NCBI GenBank assembly: GCA_021826425.1
Contig: JAKAZY010000004.1
Coordinates: 1-37,287 of the forward strand
Direction: 5' to 3'
From: Pseudomonadota bacterium
GTDB lineage: Bacteria > Pseudomonadota > Alphaproteobacteria > Acetobacterales > Acetobacteraceae
DNA length: 37,287 nt
The notes under the pieces were generated by a model. It searched no databases and was not told the DNA's origin. It saw nothing but the letters and a program-made list of their open reading frames with translations. Position 1 is the first letter of the stretch; each line of letters starts with the position of its first letter. Shown in pieces: positions 28,259 to 36,670 of the stretch. The position numbers and the translations under genes were made by a program.

Positions 28259-29415
28259 TCGAATATGGCAGCCTAAGTTTGCGCCGCCCCTTCCGCGAAC
28301 GCTCCTTCGGCCTGGCGCGCAAGCTGATGCGGGTGAACTGGCTGTTCGTGCTTTGCGTCTGCCTGCTGGCGGGGGTGGGGTATGCGGCCCTTTATTCCGC
28401 CGCCGGCGGCTCGCCGCAACCTTACGCGCAAAGCCAACTCATCCGGTTTTGCGGCGCGCTGGTGCTTATGCTCGGCATCGCCATGGTGGATATCCGCTTC
28501 ATCGCCAAACTCTCCTGGCCCGCCTGGGTTTTTGGTATCCTCCTGCTCATCGCGGTGATGAAATTTGGCCATGTGGGCCTGGGCGCGAAGCGCTGGATGA
28601 CCGTGGGCGGCATGGAAATTCAGCCCTCAGAGCTGATGAAATTGTTTCTGGCCATGGCGCTGGCCCGCTATTTTCAGCGCGCCACGCCTGAGCAAACCGG
28701 CAACCTGCTTTTCGTGCTCCCCGCCATCCTCGCCGCCCTGGTGCCGATGGGGCTTATCTTGAAAGAACCCAATCTCGGCACCGCCATCATCACCGGTACC
28801 ATCGGCGCCACGGTGATGCTGGGGGCGGGCGTGCGCTGGTGGTGGTTCGCGCTCGTAGTGGTGTTTATCGCCATCTGCGCGCCGGTTATTTACCACCATC
28901 TGCACGCCTACCAGAAAGCGCGGATCGACATCTTCTTGAACCCCGGCGCCGACCCGCTGGGAGCAGGCTACAACATTATCCAGAGCAAAATCGCGCTCGG
29001 CTCCGGCGGATTCTTCGGCCAGGGTTTTCTGCACGGCACCCAGAATCAGCTCAACTTCCTACCTGAGAAACAGACGGATTTCGTCTTTACCATCATCGCG
29101 GAGGAGTTCGGCTTCTTTGGCTCCGTAGCGGTGCTGGGGCTGCTGATGTGCATCGTGACGATGGGTTATTACACGGCGCTATCCTGCAGCCATGTCTATG
29201 GACGGCTGTTGGCTTTGGGCATCGCCACGAATTTTTTTCTCTACTGCTTCGTCAACCTCTCGATGGTAATGGGCCTTATTCCCGTAGGCGGCGTGCCGCT
29301 TCCGCTCATCTCCTATGGCGGCTCGGCGCTGACCGCGGTGATGCTGGGTTTCGGGGTGCTGATGTCGATCCATGTACACCGGGATGTGGACTTTCCCGAG
29401 CACGAGGAATTCTGA
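28255..29415 (+). CDS. rodA: RodA (SEDS-family peptidoglycan polymerase)
   Basis: ATGA overlap with mrdA; GAKRWMTVGGMEIQPSELMKL, FLPEKQTDFVFTIIAEEFGFFGS, PLISYGGSAL. Confidence 0.96.
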   Translation: MIEYGSLSLRRPFRERSFGLARKLMRVNWLFVLCVCLLAGVGYAALYSAAGGSPQPYAQSQLIRFCGALVLMLGIAMVDIRFIAKLSWPAWVFGILLLIAVMKFGHVGLGAKRWMTVGGMEIQPSELMKLFLAMALARYFQRATPEQTGNLLFVLPAILAALVPMGLILKEPNLGTAIITGTIGATVMLGAGVRWWWFALVVVFIAICAPVIYHHLHAYQKARIDIFLNPGADPLGAGYNIIQSKIALGSGGFFGQGFLHGTQNQLNFLPEKQTDFVFTIIAEEFGFFGSVAVLGLLMCIVTMGYYTALSCSHVYGRLLALGIATNFFLYCFVNLSMVMGLIPVGGVPLPLISYGGSALTAVMLGFGVLMSIHVHRDVDFPEHEEF

Positions 29416-29421
29416 GACTGC

Positions 29422-30207
29422 ATGGCGATCCTGGTGTTCGATTCCGGCATCGGCGGGCTGGGTGTCGTCGCCGCGCTAAACCAGCTTGCCCCCGGCCTGC
29501 CGCTAACGTACCTCGCCGATAACGGATTCTTTCCCTACGGTGAAAAACCGGACGAGATTTTACTGCCGCAAATCATCCGGGTGATCGGCGAGGCGCTTGC
29601 GCGGCAGGCGCCCGAAGCCGTAGTGATTGCCTGCAACACCGCCAGCACGATTGCCCTGGCCGCCCTGCGGGAGGCGTTCGCGCTGCCCTTCATCGGCTGC
29701 GTGCCGCCCATAAAACCCGCCGCCGCCGCCAGCCATACGCGCAGCATCGGCGTGCTGGCCACCAAAGCCACCGCGCGACGGCCTTACCTCAACGGCCTCA
29801 TCGAAAAATTCGCTGCAGACTGCACGGTGTTCACCCTTGGTGCGCCCACATTGGCGGAGCTGGCAGAACAAAAATTCCAAGGTGCCAGCGTTGATGTTTC
29901 CAACGCCGTAACCCCCCTTTTCGTGCAACCCGGCGGCGAAGCCATCGATGCGGTGGCGCTGGGCTGCACGCATTACAGCTTCCTGCTGCCTGAGTTTCTG
30001 ACCCTGCGGCCAGATATTTCCTGGCACGACCCCGCCATGCCGGTTGCAAAACAAACGCTGAAAATCATCGAAGGGCTAAGCCTTTCGCAAGTCCCGCGCA
30101 CCGCGCACTGTACGGGCGCGGCAATTTCACCGCAGCTCCTGGCACCGTTTGCGCTAAAGCCGGATGATTTTAGATCGAATCACGACATGATCCGCTCTAA
30201 AATCTGA
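29422..30207 (+). CDS. murI: glutamate racemase
   Basis: VFDSGIGGLGVVAAL, ADNGFFPYGEKP, VIACNTASTIAL, ALGCTHYSFLLPE; C-terminal ~17 codons lie in repeat R6. Confidence 0.95.
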   Translation: MAILVFDSGIGGLGVVAALNQLAPGLPLTYLADNGFFPYGEKPDEILLPQIIRVIGEALARQAPEAVVIACNTASTIALAALREAFALPFIGCVPPIKPAAAASHTRSIGVLATKATARRPYLNGLIEKFAADCTVFTLGAPTLAELAEQKFQGASVDVSNAVTPLFVQPGGEAIDAVALGCTHYSFLLPEFLTLRPDISWHDPAMPVAKQTLKIIEGLSLSQVPRTAHCTGAAISPQLLAPFALKPDDFRSNHDMIRSKI

Positions 30208-30219
30208 ATCCGCCTCTAG
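30154..30219. repeat. dispersed palindromic repeat copy R6
   Basis: CTAAAGCCGGATGATTTTAGATCGAATCACGACATGATCCGCTCTAAAATCTGAATCCGCCTCTAG; inverted match to the right half of R3. Confidence 0.85.
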
Positions 30220-30246
30220 TGTCGGCGCTTTCGCCAAGCTCTCACT

Positions 30247-30936
30247 CTAAACCACTGCCCCGAACAAATGGCCGATCAGCATGGTCGCCGCCATCGCCAA
30301 GGCTCCCCAGAAGGTAACGCGGATAGCGGGTTTCAGCGCCGACGCGCCCCCCGCCCAGGCGCCGGTGGCCCCCAACACCGCCAGGCACAACAGTGCCCCA
30401 AGCCCAAGGCCGGGAATCAGCAACGCGGCTGGCAAGGTCAACGTGAAGATCAACGGGGCCGCCGCCCCGACGGAGAATGTGACGGCCGAGGCCATCGCCG
30501 CCTGAATGGGATTGGCGCGGGTGAGTTCGAAAATGCCCAATTCGTCTCGCGCATGGGCGCCCAGTGCATCCCGGGCCATCAACTGCAATGCAACCTCGCG
30601 CGCCAGTTCCGGTGCAACACCACGCGCCTCGTAGATGCCAGCCAACTCGTCGACCTCCGCCTCGCCTTCCGCCGCCTGCTCCTCGCGCTCCCGCGCTAGA
30701 GCCGCGGTCTCAGTATCCGCCTGGGAGCTGACAGACACATACTCCCCCGCCGCCATCGCCATGGCACCCGCCACCAGCCCCGCAATACCCGCCACCAGCG
30801 CATCATGGCGCGCCCCGCTGGCCGAGATCACGCCCAAAATCAGGCTGGCCGTGGAGATAATGCCGTCATTTGCCCCCAGCACGGCGGCGCGCAACCAGCC
30901 CGTCCGCCCGATCAGATGATTTTCGCTGTGTTGCAT
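30247..30936 (-). CDS. VIT1/CCC1 family metal transporter-like protein
   Basis: HLIGRTGWLRAAVLGANDGIISTASLILGV...GAMAMAAGEYVSVSSQADTE typical VIT family. Confidence 0.92.
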   Translation of the reverse strand: MQHSENHLIGRTGWLRAAVLGANDGIISTASLILGVISASGARHDALVAGIAGLVAGAMAMAAGEYVSVSSQADTETAALAREREEQAAEGEAEVDELAGIYEARGVAPELAREVALQLMARDALGAHARDELGIFELTRANPIQAAMASAVTFSVGAAAPLIFTLTLPAALLIPGLGLGALLCLAVLGATGAWAGGASALKPAIRVTFWGALAMAATMLIGHLFGAVV

Positions 30937-31093
30937 CACGCCCCCATTGAGCAGGTGAAGTGAGTGAGTTGGTGAAGTAAGACCATTTGGCACATTACCA
31001 CATCATTGCACTTTCAAAAAACTCAGAACGCCTCGCAATTTCAACACCGTGCCGCCAACGCGTTTCCTTGTGGGAAGATCTGACCGTTTAGCC

Positions 31094-31292
31094 CAGAGCG
31101 TTCAGTTCTAGTTGAACGCTCTGATTTTGCGTTTGAGCAAGCCGTTTCGTGCATTTATCTTGACGCCGCCGCATCAATCTAAATGCATATTGCTCTAAAA
31201 TCTGAATCCGCCTCTAAAACAATGAGATAAAGGGCGATTCAGACTTCAGGCTCGCTCGTAAAGTGAGCGAACCTAAAGTCATCGCGCTCTAG
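31094..31292. repeat. dispersed palindromic repeat copy R7 (longest composite)
   Basis: Starts with perfect 11-bp hairpin CAGAGCGTTCA/TGAACGCTCTG, then an R1-like block, then an inverted R3/R5-like block ending CGCGCTCTAG. Confidence 0.88.
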
Positions 31293-32038
31293 GCACGCAA
31301 AAACATCCCAATCGTCAGCGCGATGCCAATTCCGCTCACCACCAGTCGCAAAGCTGTCTCCGGCACCCGGCGCAAAAGCACAACCCCAATCTGCGCACCC
31401 ACCATCGCGGCAATGCCCAGCACCAAAACCAGCGTCCAGTTCTGCTTGCTTTCCACTAGAAAAATCGCGGCGGCGGCAACGTTCATCACCCCGGCCAGCG
31501 CGTTTTTCGTTGCCCCCGCGGCACGCACGGCAACGCCCACGGCGGTTAACACCGCCAGCATCAAAATACCGATGCCACCACCAAAATACCCGCCATAAAT
31601 CGCGATGGCGAATTGCAACGCCAGCGTAATGCGCGGCGAGATCGGCGGCTTTTCACCCTCCGCCCGCTTGCGCCTGAAAAAACTGCCCCAAATGAACACC
31701 AGCGTGGCAAACAAAATCAGCCAGGGCACCAGATGCGTGAAAAAGCTCACTGGCGTTGCCAAGAGCAGCAACGCGCCCAGCGCGCCGCCAATCAGGCTCG
31801 CGGTGATGAGCATTTGCAGCGAAAGCCCCGCCGCCCCTTCGGCCATGTGCCGCCCGGCCCAGCCGGCCGCGGCTTGGCTGGGAAACAGCGCGATGGAGGA
31901 CGTTACGTTGGCGGCGCGCGGGTCAAGCCCCGCCAACAGCAAAGCGGGAAAAGTTACAAACGAGCCGCCGCCCGCCAGCGAGTTCATCATGCCGGCCAGC
32001 AGCCCCGCCACCGCCAGCACGATGATGGAAAAATTCAC
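31289..32038 (-). CDS. TSUP (TauE/SafE) family membrane transporter
   Basis: GLLAGMMNSLAGGGSFVTFPALLLAGLDPRAANVTSSIALFP...GGYFGGGIGILML typical TSUP; GTG start, GTGA overlap with upstream gene. Confidence 0.92.
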   Translation of the reverse strand: MNFSIIVLAVAGLLAGMMNSLAGGGSFVTFPALLLAGLDPRAANVTSSIALFPSQAAAGWAGRHMAEGAAGLSLQMLITASLIGGALGALLLLATPVSFFTHLVPWLILFATLVFIWGSFFRRKRAEGEKPPISPRITLALQFAIAIYGGYFGGGIGILMLAVLTAVGVAVRAAGATKNALAGVMNVAAAAIFLVESKQNWTLVLVLGIAAMVGAQIGVVLLRRVPETALRLVVSGIGIALTIGMFLRA

Positions 32039-33015
32039 GCCAGCAGCGCTGCCAGCTCCGCCGCCGGGGGCCGGGCGCCAATGCGCGAAATGGCAAGCGA
32101 CGCCGCCTTGGCGCCCAGCCGTCCCGCGGCATCCAGCCCATGGCCCCGCGTGTAAGCAGCCAGAAAACCGGCGGCATAGGCATCGCCGGCGCCGGTCGTG
32201 TCCACCACCTGCACCGGCACCGGCGCAATTTCTATCGCCTGGCCTTCATGCAGAATAACGCTGCCCACCTCGCTGCGGGTCAGCACCGCCAGCTTCACAT
32301 CCGCCGCCGCCCTGGCTGCCGCTTCCTCGAAGCTGTTCACCTCGTAAAGGCTGCACACCTCCACTTCGTTGGCGAAGAGAATATCCACCCCCTCGGCGAT
32401 CAACCGGCGGAAGCCATCGCGGTGCCGGTCCACGCAGAACGCATCGGAGAGCGACAAAGCCGTCTGCTGCCCCGCCGCGCGGGCCATGCGCGCGGCCTCG
32501 GTAAAGGCCGCCTGTGCAGCTGGTGGGTCGAACAAATACCCTTCCAGATATAGCACTTTCGAGGCCGCGATCACCGTCTCGTCCAGATCATGCAGGCCGA
32601 ATTCACCGCCCGCACCCAAATAAGTGTTCATCGTGCGCTGGCCATCCGGCGTTACGAGAATCAGGCAGCGCGCCGTGGGCACCGACGCTTCAAGCGGCGC
32701 TGTGGCGTAATGCACGCCAACGGCAGCGATCTCACGCCGGAACACAGCGCCCATTTCATCCCTCGCCACCTTGCCGATGAACGCCACATTGGCACCAAGT
32801 GCTGCCGCCACCGCGCAGGAATTAGCGACAGACCCACCCGAGGCCGTCACCCCGCCCTGCATCGCCGCGGTCAACCTGGTTGCGGTGTCCGCGTCGATCA
32901 GTTGCATTGCGCCTTTCGGCATGTCGTGGCGGCTTAAAAATTCGTCATTTGTTGGTAGCAAAAAATCGACGATGGCATTGCCAATGCCGGTGATATCGAA
33001 TTGTGACACGGCCAT
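32035..33015 (-). CDS. PfkB-family carbohydrate/nucleoside kinase (adenosine kinase-like)
   Basis: ITGIGNAIVDFLL...GGSVANSCAVAAALGANVAFIGKVARDEMG...VVDTTGAGDAYAAGFLA; start could be 33015 or 33027. Confidence 0.93.
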   Translation of the reverse strand: MAVSQFDITGIGNAIVDFLLPTNDEFLSRHDMPKGAMQLIDADTATRLTAAMQGGVTASGGSVANSCAVAAALGANVAFIGKVARDEMGAVFRREIAAVGVHYATAPLEASVPTARCLILVTPDGQRTMNTYLGAGGEFGLHDLDETVIAASKVLYLEGYLFDPPAAQAAFTEAARMARAAGQQTALSLSDAFCVDRHRDGFRRLIAEGVDILFANEVEVCSLYEVNSFEEAAARAAADVKLAVLTRSEVGSVILHEGQAIEIAPVPVQVVDTTGAGDAYAAGFLAAYTRGHGLDAAGRLGAKAASLAISRIGARPPAAELAALLA

Positions 33016-33111
33016 ATTCGCTGACACTCCCCGGGTTACAGCGGCGATGGGTTAGCATCGTGGACCGGGCTGGGCAAACGCCAGGAAGGTTGTTTAGCCA
33101 TCTGCCCCGTG

Positions 33112-33270
33112 CTAGAGCCGGTGGTTATAGATCGACCCGCTTCGCGGGGGAATCTGAAGTCTGGATCGCACCCTAATCTATTGGTTCAGAGGCAGATTTA
33201 GACATTAGAGCCTGGTCGTTTCAAGTTCAGTCGCGGCGCGATCCACCTTGAAACATGAATCAGTCTCTAG
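33112..33270. repeat. diverged dispersed palindromic repeat R8
   Basis: CTAGAG...TCTCTAG ends; internal GAATCTGAAGTCTGGATCGCACCCTAATCTATTGGTTCAGAGGCAGATTTAGA resembles family; hairpin GTTTCAAG/CTTGAAAC. Confidence 0.6.
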
Positions 33271-33349
33271 TTGATGTTTTCGGGCGGATCGCTCAGGCGG
33301 TCCGGTTATTTGGCGCAAACCTAACGCGATAAGCCAACACGGAGGATAA

Positions 33350-33967
33350 GTGTTCAACAAGCGCAAAACGGAAGAGCCACAACCGGTCTCCACCGCGCTC
33401 CCGGCGGACCAGGCAAAGCCATCCCCATCCTCACCGGCGGATAACGCCGCCGACAATCTTTTTAATCCATCAAGCTTCCAGGAGAGCCCCATGGCCCGTT
33501 CGCCTTTTGCGCCAACACCGAGCCCCACCATCCCGTCCAACCCGATTCCACCTGCCTCGGCACCGCGCTCATTGATGCCCAACACCCCCTCGCGTGAAGC
33601 CGCCGAGCGTCGTACTTTGGTAGTAGGTCGAGGCATTTCCGTGCAGGGCACCGTGCAGGATGCCGAACGCCTGGTGGTTGAAGGCACGGTTGAGGCCACG
33701 ATGATCAATGCTAACGAACTCTCCATCGCCCCCGGCGGCGTGTTCAAAGGCGAGGTTGAAGTGGATGACGCCGAAGTGGCCGGCACCATTGACGGCACCC
33801 TGGTGGCCCGCGCCACGCTGGTTGTGCGCGCCACCGGCCGCGTGCTGGGCACCGCGCGTTGCCGCCGCCTGCAGGTTGAGGATGGCGGGCAGATCACTGG
33901 CCGAATCGAGATGCTGAACGAGACAACGACATCCGCCCCTGCCCCCGCTTCGCTGACGGATGCCTGA
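33350..33967 (+). CDS. bactofilin family (polymer-forming cytoskeletal) protein
   Basis: GTG start with GGAGG RBS; LVVGRGISVQGTVQDAERLVVEGTVEATMINANELSIAPGGVFKGEVEVDDAEVAGTIDGTLVARATLVVRATGRVLG beta-helix repeats. Confidence 0.92.
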   Translation: MFNKRKTEEPQPVSTALPADQAKPSPSSPADNAADNLFNPSSFQESPMARSPFAPTPSPTIPSNPIPPASAPRSLMPNTPSREAAERRTLVVGRGISVQGTVQDAERLVVEGTVEATMINANELSIAPGGVFKGEVEVDDAEVAGTIDGTLVARATLVVRATGRVLGTARCRRLQVEDGGQITGRIEMLNETTTSAPAPASLTDA

Positions 33968-33994
33968 TCGCGCCGGTGGATTAGTGTGACGCAA

Positions 33995-34026
33995 ACCCGG
34001 AGCCACCATGCGGCTCCGGGTTTTTT
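33995..34026 (+). terminator. intrinsic terminator downstream of bactofilin
   Basis: ACCCGGAGCC-ACCATGC-GGCTCCGGGT followed by TTTTTT. Confidence 0.92.
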
Positions 34027-34038
34027 ATTGCGGGTGCT

Positions 34039-35544
34039 CTATTGAATAACGGTCTGCGACTCTCTCCCGAGCATCAATGCCAGACGATCCAGCCGCCGCA
34101 GCACGGCATCCCCCGCGAATACGCCGTTCGCCGCCGCCAGGCTAAGCACCAGCCGGTCTTGCGGCAGGGTCAGCTCGGTTCCCGCCAGCAGATGCGGCGT
34201 ACCGGCGGAAAGCGTATAGGCCAAGCGCAAAGCGGTGCCCAAGGTATCGGCCCGCTGTGCGGCCTGCATGTCCAATAGCGCGCGGGCGGGTGCAAGAAAC
34301 CCAGCTTCGGGGGGCGCATCATAGCGCACCGCCGTCGCCAGCGCCAAATACGCCCTAGCATGATGGTCCAGGCTCATCCCCGCCTGACGCATCACGCGCA
34401 TGAACGCCTGCTCGGCCCGGTATTCAGGGTGTTCATGGCTGCCGATATCCGAGAGCCAGCAAGCCGCCTCGCGCAGGCGCTTCTGGGCGACAGTTTCGCC
34501 GGAGAATAATGGCGCCGTCCAGGCCACCAGGGCCTGCGGCAGATTGGCATCGCGCACCGTCCCGCGCACGAGGTCCCTTGAGGCCGCGAGCAGCGGGTCT
34601 TCGGCGCGGATTTCCGGCGGCAATAGGCGGGAAAACCAGCCCTCCCGTAAGCCATTGGCCGAAAACACTACCCGCGCAGCACCCGTGGCGCGCAGCAGAC
34701 GCCGCAAGATTACCGCCGCATAGGGCAGATCCTCTATGCGTTTGCGCGGCACACCGGGCAGCCGTTCGATCAGCTTACGCCCGCCCTCGCTGAGCACCCC
34801 GGCAAGATCGCGCGCCTCTTCACGATTGATTGTGTAATGGTGAACGATGTTCAGCGGGTAACCGGTCTGCGCGATATGGATGCGCGCCAGCGCCCGGAAG
34901 GCGCCGCCGGAGAGGTACAAATCCTTCCCCGCCGCTTCCGCCGCGAACGGCACATCAGCGAGTGCCTCGATCATCACCGTGCGGGCGCGGGCGATATCCT
35001 CCCCGGCGCGCTCGGCGAGGCGGATAACGCCCACCGGCAACGTCACCGCCTGACCCACTTTGCCGGCATCGAGCCTAATCAGCTCCAGCGAACCACCGCC
35101 GAGATCAGCCAGCAGCCCATCCGCGCCAGGAATGCCGCAGAGCACGCCCTCGGCCGAAAGAGTTGCCTCCTCCTCGCCGGAAAGCACCGAAACCCGCAAG
35201 TCCGGCAGGCGTTTCATGATCGCCTTCACGAAGGCCGCGCCGTTCTCGGCATCGCGTACGGCCGAGGTCGCCAGCACATCAACCGGGCTCGCCCCCATGG
35301 CGCGGGCAATGGCGGCGTAGCGGTGCAACACGGTTTCAGCCTGGGCCAGCGCGTCATCCTTCAGCCGGCCGGTGCTGGTCATGCCCTTGGCCAGGCGCAG
35401 CACGGCCTTCTCGTTGAAAATCTGCATCGGGTTGCGCAGCTCACCCTCGTAGATCACGAGCCGTACCGAGTTTGACCCCAGATCGACCACAGCCCGGCGG
35501 AACGCCGGGCGAGCCTGGTGGCCGGAATGGGTCACCTGATCCAT
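34039..35544 (-). CDS. Ppx/GppA family phosphatase
   Basis: AVVDLGSNSVRLVIYEG, LATSAVRDAENGAAFV, LSGEEEATLSAEGV, LLADLGGGSLELIRL. Confidence 0.93.
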   Translation of the reverse strand: MDQVTHSGHQARPAFRRAVVDLGSNSVRLVIYEGELRNPMQIFNEKAVLRLAKGMTSTGRLKDDALAQAETVLHRYAAIARAMGASPVDVLATSAVRDAENGAAFVKAIMKRLPDLRVSVLSGEEEATLSAEGVLCGIPGADGLLADLGGGSLELIRLDAGKVGQAVTLPVGVIRLAERAGEDIARARTVMIEALADVPFAAEAAGKDLYLSGGAFRALARIHIAQTGYPLNIVHHYTINREEARDLAGVLSEGGRKLIERLPGVPRKRIEDLPYAAVILRRLLRATGAARVVFSANGLREGWFSRLLPPEIRAEDPLLAASRDLVRGTVRDANLPQALVAWTAPLFSGETVAQKRLREAACWLSDIGSHEHPEYRAEQAFMRVMRQAGMSLDHHARAYLALATAVRYDAPPEAGFLAPARALLDMQAAQRADTLGTALRLAYTLSAGTPHLLAGTELTLPQDRLVLSLAAANGVFAGDAVLRRLDRLALMLGRESQTVIQ

Positions 35545-35587
35545 GCGTCACTCTCCATCAGGGCGGCTCCGTACCAAAGATAAATTT

Positions 35588-36670
35588 TCATGACTGATGC
35601 ACAGCCTGCGCGCCAAGGTCCAGGCGCAGCAGCACCGCATCATCGCCATCCTCGTAATAGGCGTTTCGCAAACCACATTGCACGAAGCCAAACTTTTCAT
35701 AAAGCGCGCGCGCCGGGTCATTGCCGCGCGCCACTTCCAGATACACCGCGCCTATGCCCCCGGCGCAGAGTCTGCGCAAACCTTCGCGCAGCAAGGCAGC
35801 GCCTATGCCCTGGCGCTTTGCCAAAACACCCAAGGTTAAAATCTCCGCCTCGTCCAGCACCGCACGCAGCAGAATGAACCCGCTGGCGTCATGCGTCAGC
35901 GCCAGCACACCCGGTTGGCGCAGCAACGTGGCAAACGCCGCCTCGTTCCATGGCTCATGCGCAAATGCCAGCTTGTGCATCGCCGCCAAGGCGGCGGCAT
36001 GGGCGGGGCCGGCCTCGGTAATCGGGTTCATGAAGGGGGGGGGTCGTAAGCCCGCGGCCGGCAGCTTGGCCTCGGGCGGGTCCACATAAAGCGGCACCGC
36101 CGCACCCGGCGCCTGCCCTTCGGCCTTTTGCTTCAGCGCCGCGCAGCCAACCCAGGCAGCGTCGACCAACCGCGCGCCGGTCAGCATCACATCCGCCCCC
36201 TTGGCGGCGAGATATGCCGCCACAAGGGCTGCTTCCTCCCCGGCAATGGCCACGGGCATGGATGGCACGGGCAGGGCGTCATCCGCAAATGCCTCCGCTT
36301 TGCCCTGGCGCAGCAAAAACAACCGCCCGCGCCGGGCGCGAATGCCAACCCAGAGCGGGCGTGGCAGACCTGGCAGCGCCTGTGCATAGGCAGCCGCTGC
36401 CGTAACGCCCCACAGCGGCACCCCAAGCCCGGCGGCAAAACCCTGCGCCAGCGCGATGGAGGTCCGCAGCCCGGTAAAACTGCCCGGCCCGGTACAGATG
36501 GCGATATCGGTGATGGCTTGGCTGTGCGCTGCCTCCTGCAACAAGAGCGGCAGGGTTTCGATCAAGCCCGGCTTCAGCTTCGCGGTCCAGCTTCGCAGCA
36601 CCACCCCATCCGCCGCCAGCAACGCCAGCCCGGCGCGCGGGCCGGAGGCGTCTAACGCAATCAGGCTCAC
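35588..36670 (-). CDS. TsaB (tRNA t6A biosynthesis) fused in frame to RimI-like GNAT acetyltransferase
   Basis: N-part ICTGPGSFTGLRTSIALAQGFAAGLGVPLWGV (TsaB); C-part from MNPITEAGPAHAAAL...LTLGVLAKRQGIGAALLREGL...YEKFGFVQCGLRNAYYED (RimI); junction at C9 tract (36035-36043). Confidence 0.88.
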   Translation of the reverse strand: MSLIALDASGPRAGLALLAADGVVLRSWTAKLKPGLIETLPLLLQEAAHSQAITDIAICTGPGSFTGLRTSIALAQGFAAGLGVPLWGVTAAAAYAQALPGLPRPLWVGIRARRGRLFLLRQGKAEAFADDALPVPSMPVAIAGEEAALVAAYLAAKGADVMLTGARLVDAAWVGCAALKQKAEGQAPGAAVPLYVDPPEAKLPAAGLRPPPFMNPITEAGPAHAAALAAMHKLAFAHEPWNEAAFATLLRQPGVLALTHDASGFILLRAVLDEAEILTLGVLAKRQGIGAALLREGLRRLCAGGIGAVYLEVARGNDPARALYEKFGFVQCGLRNAYYEDGDDAVLLRLDLGAQAVHQS

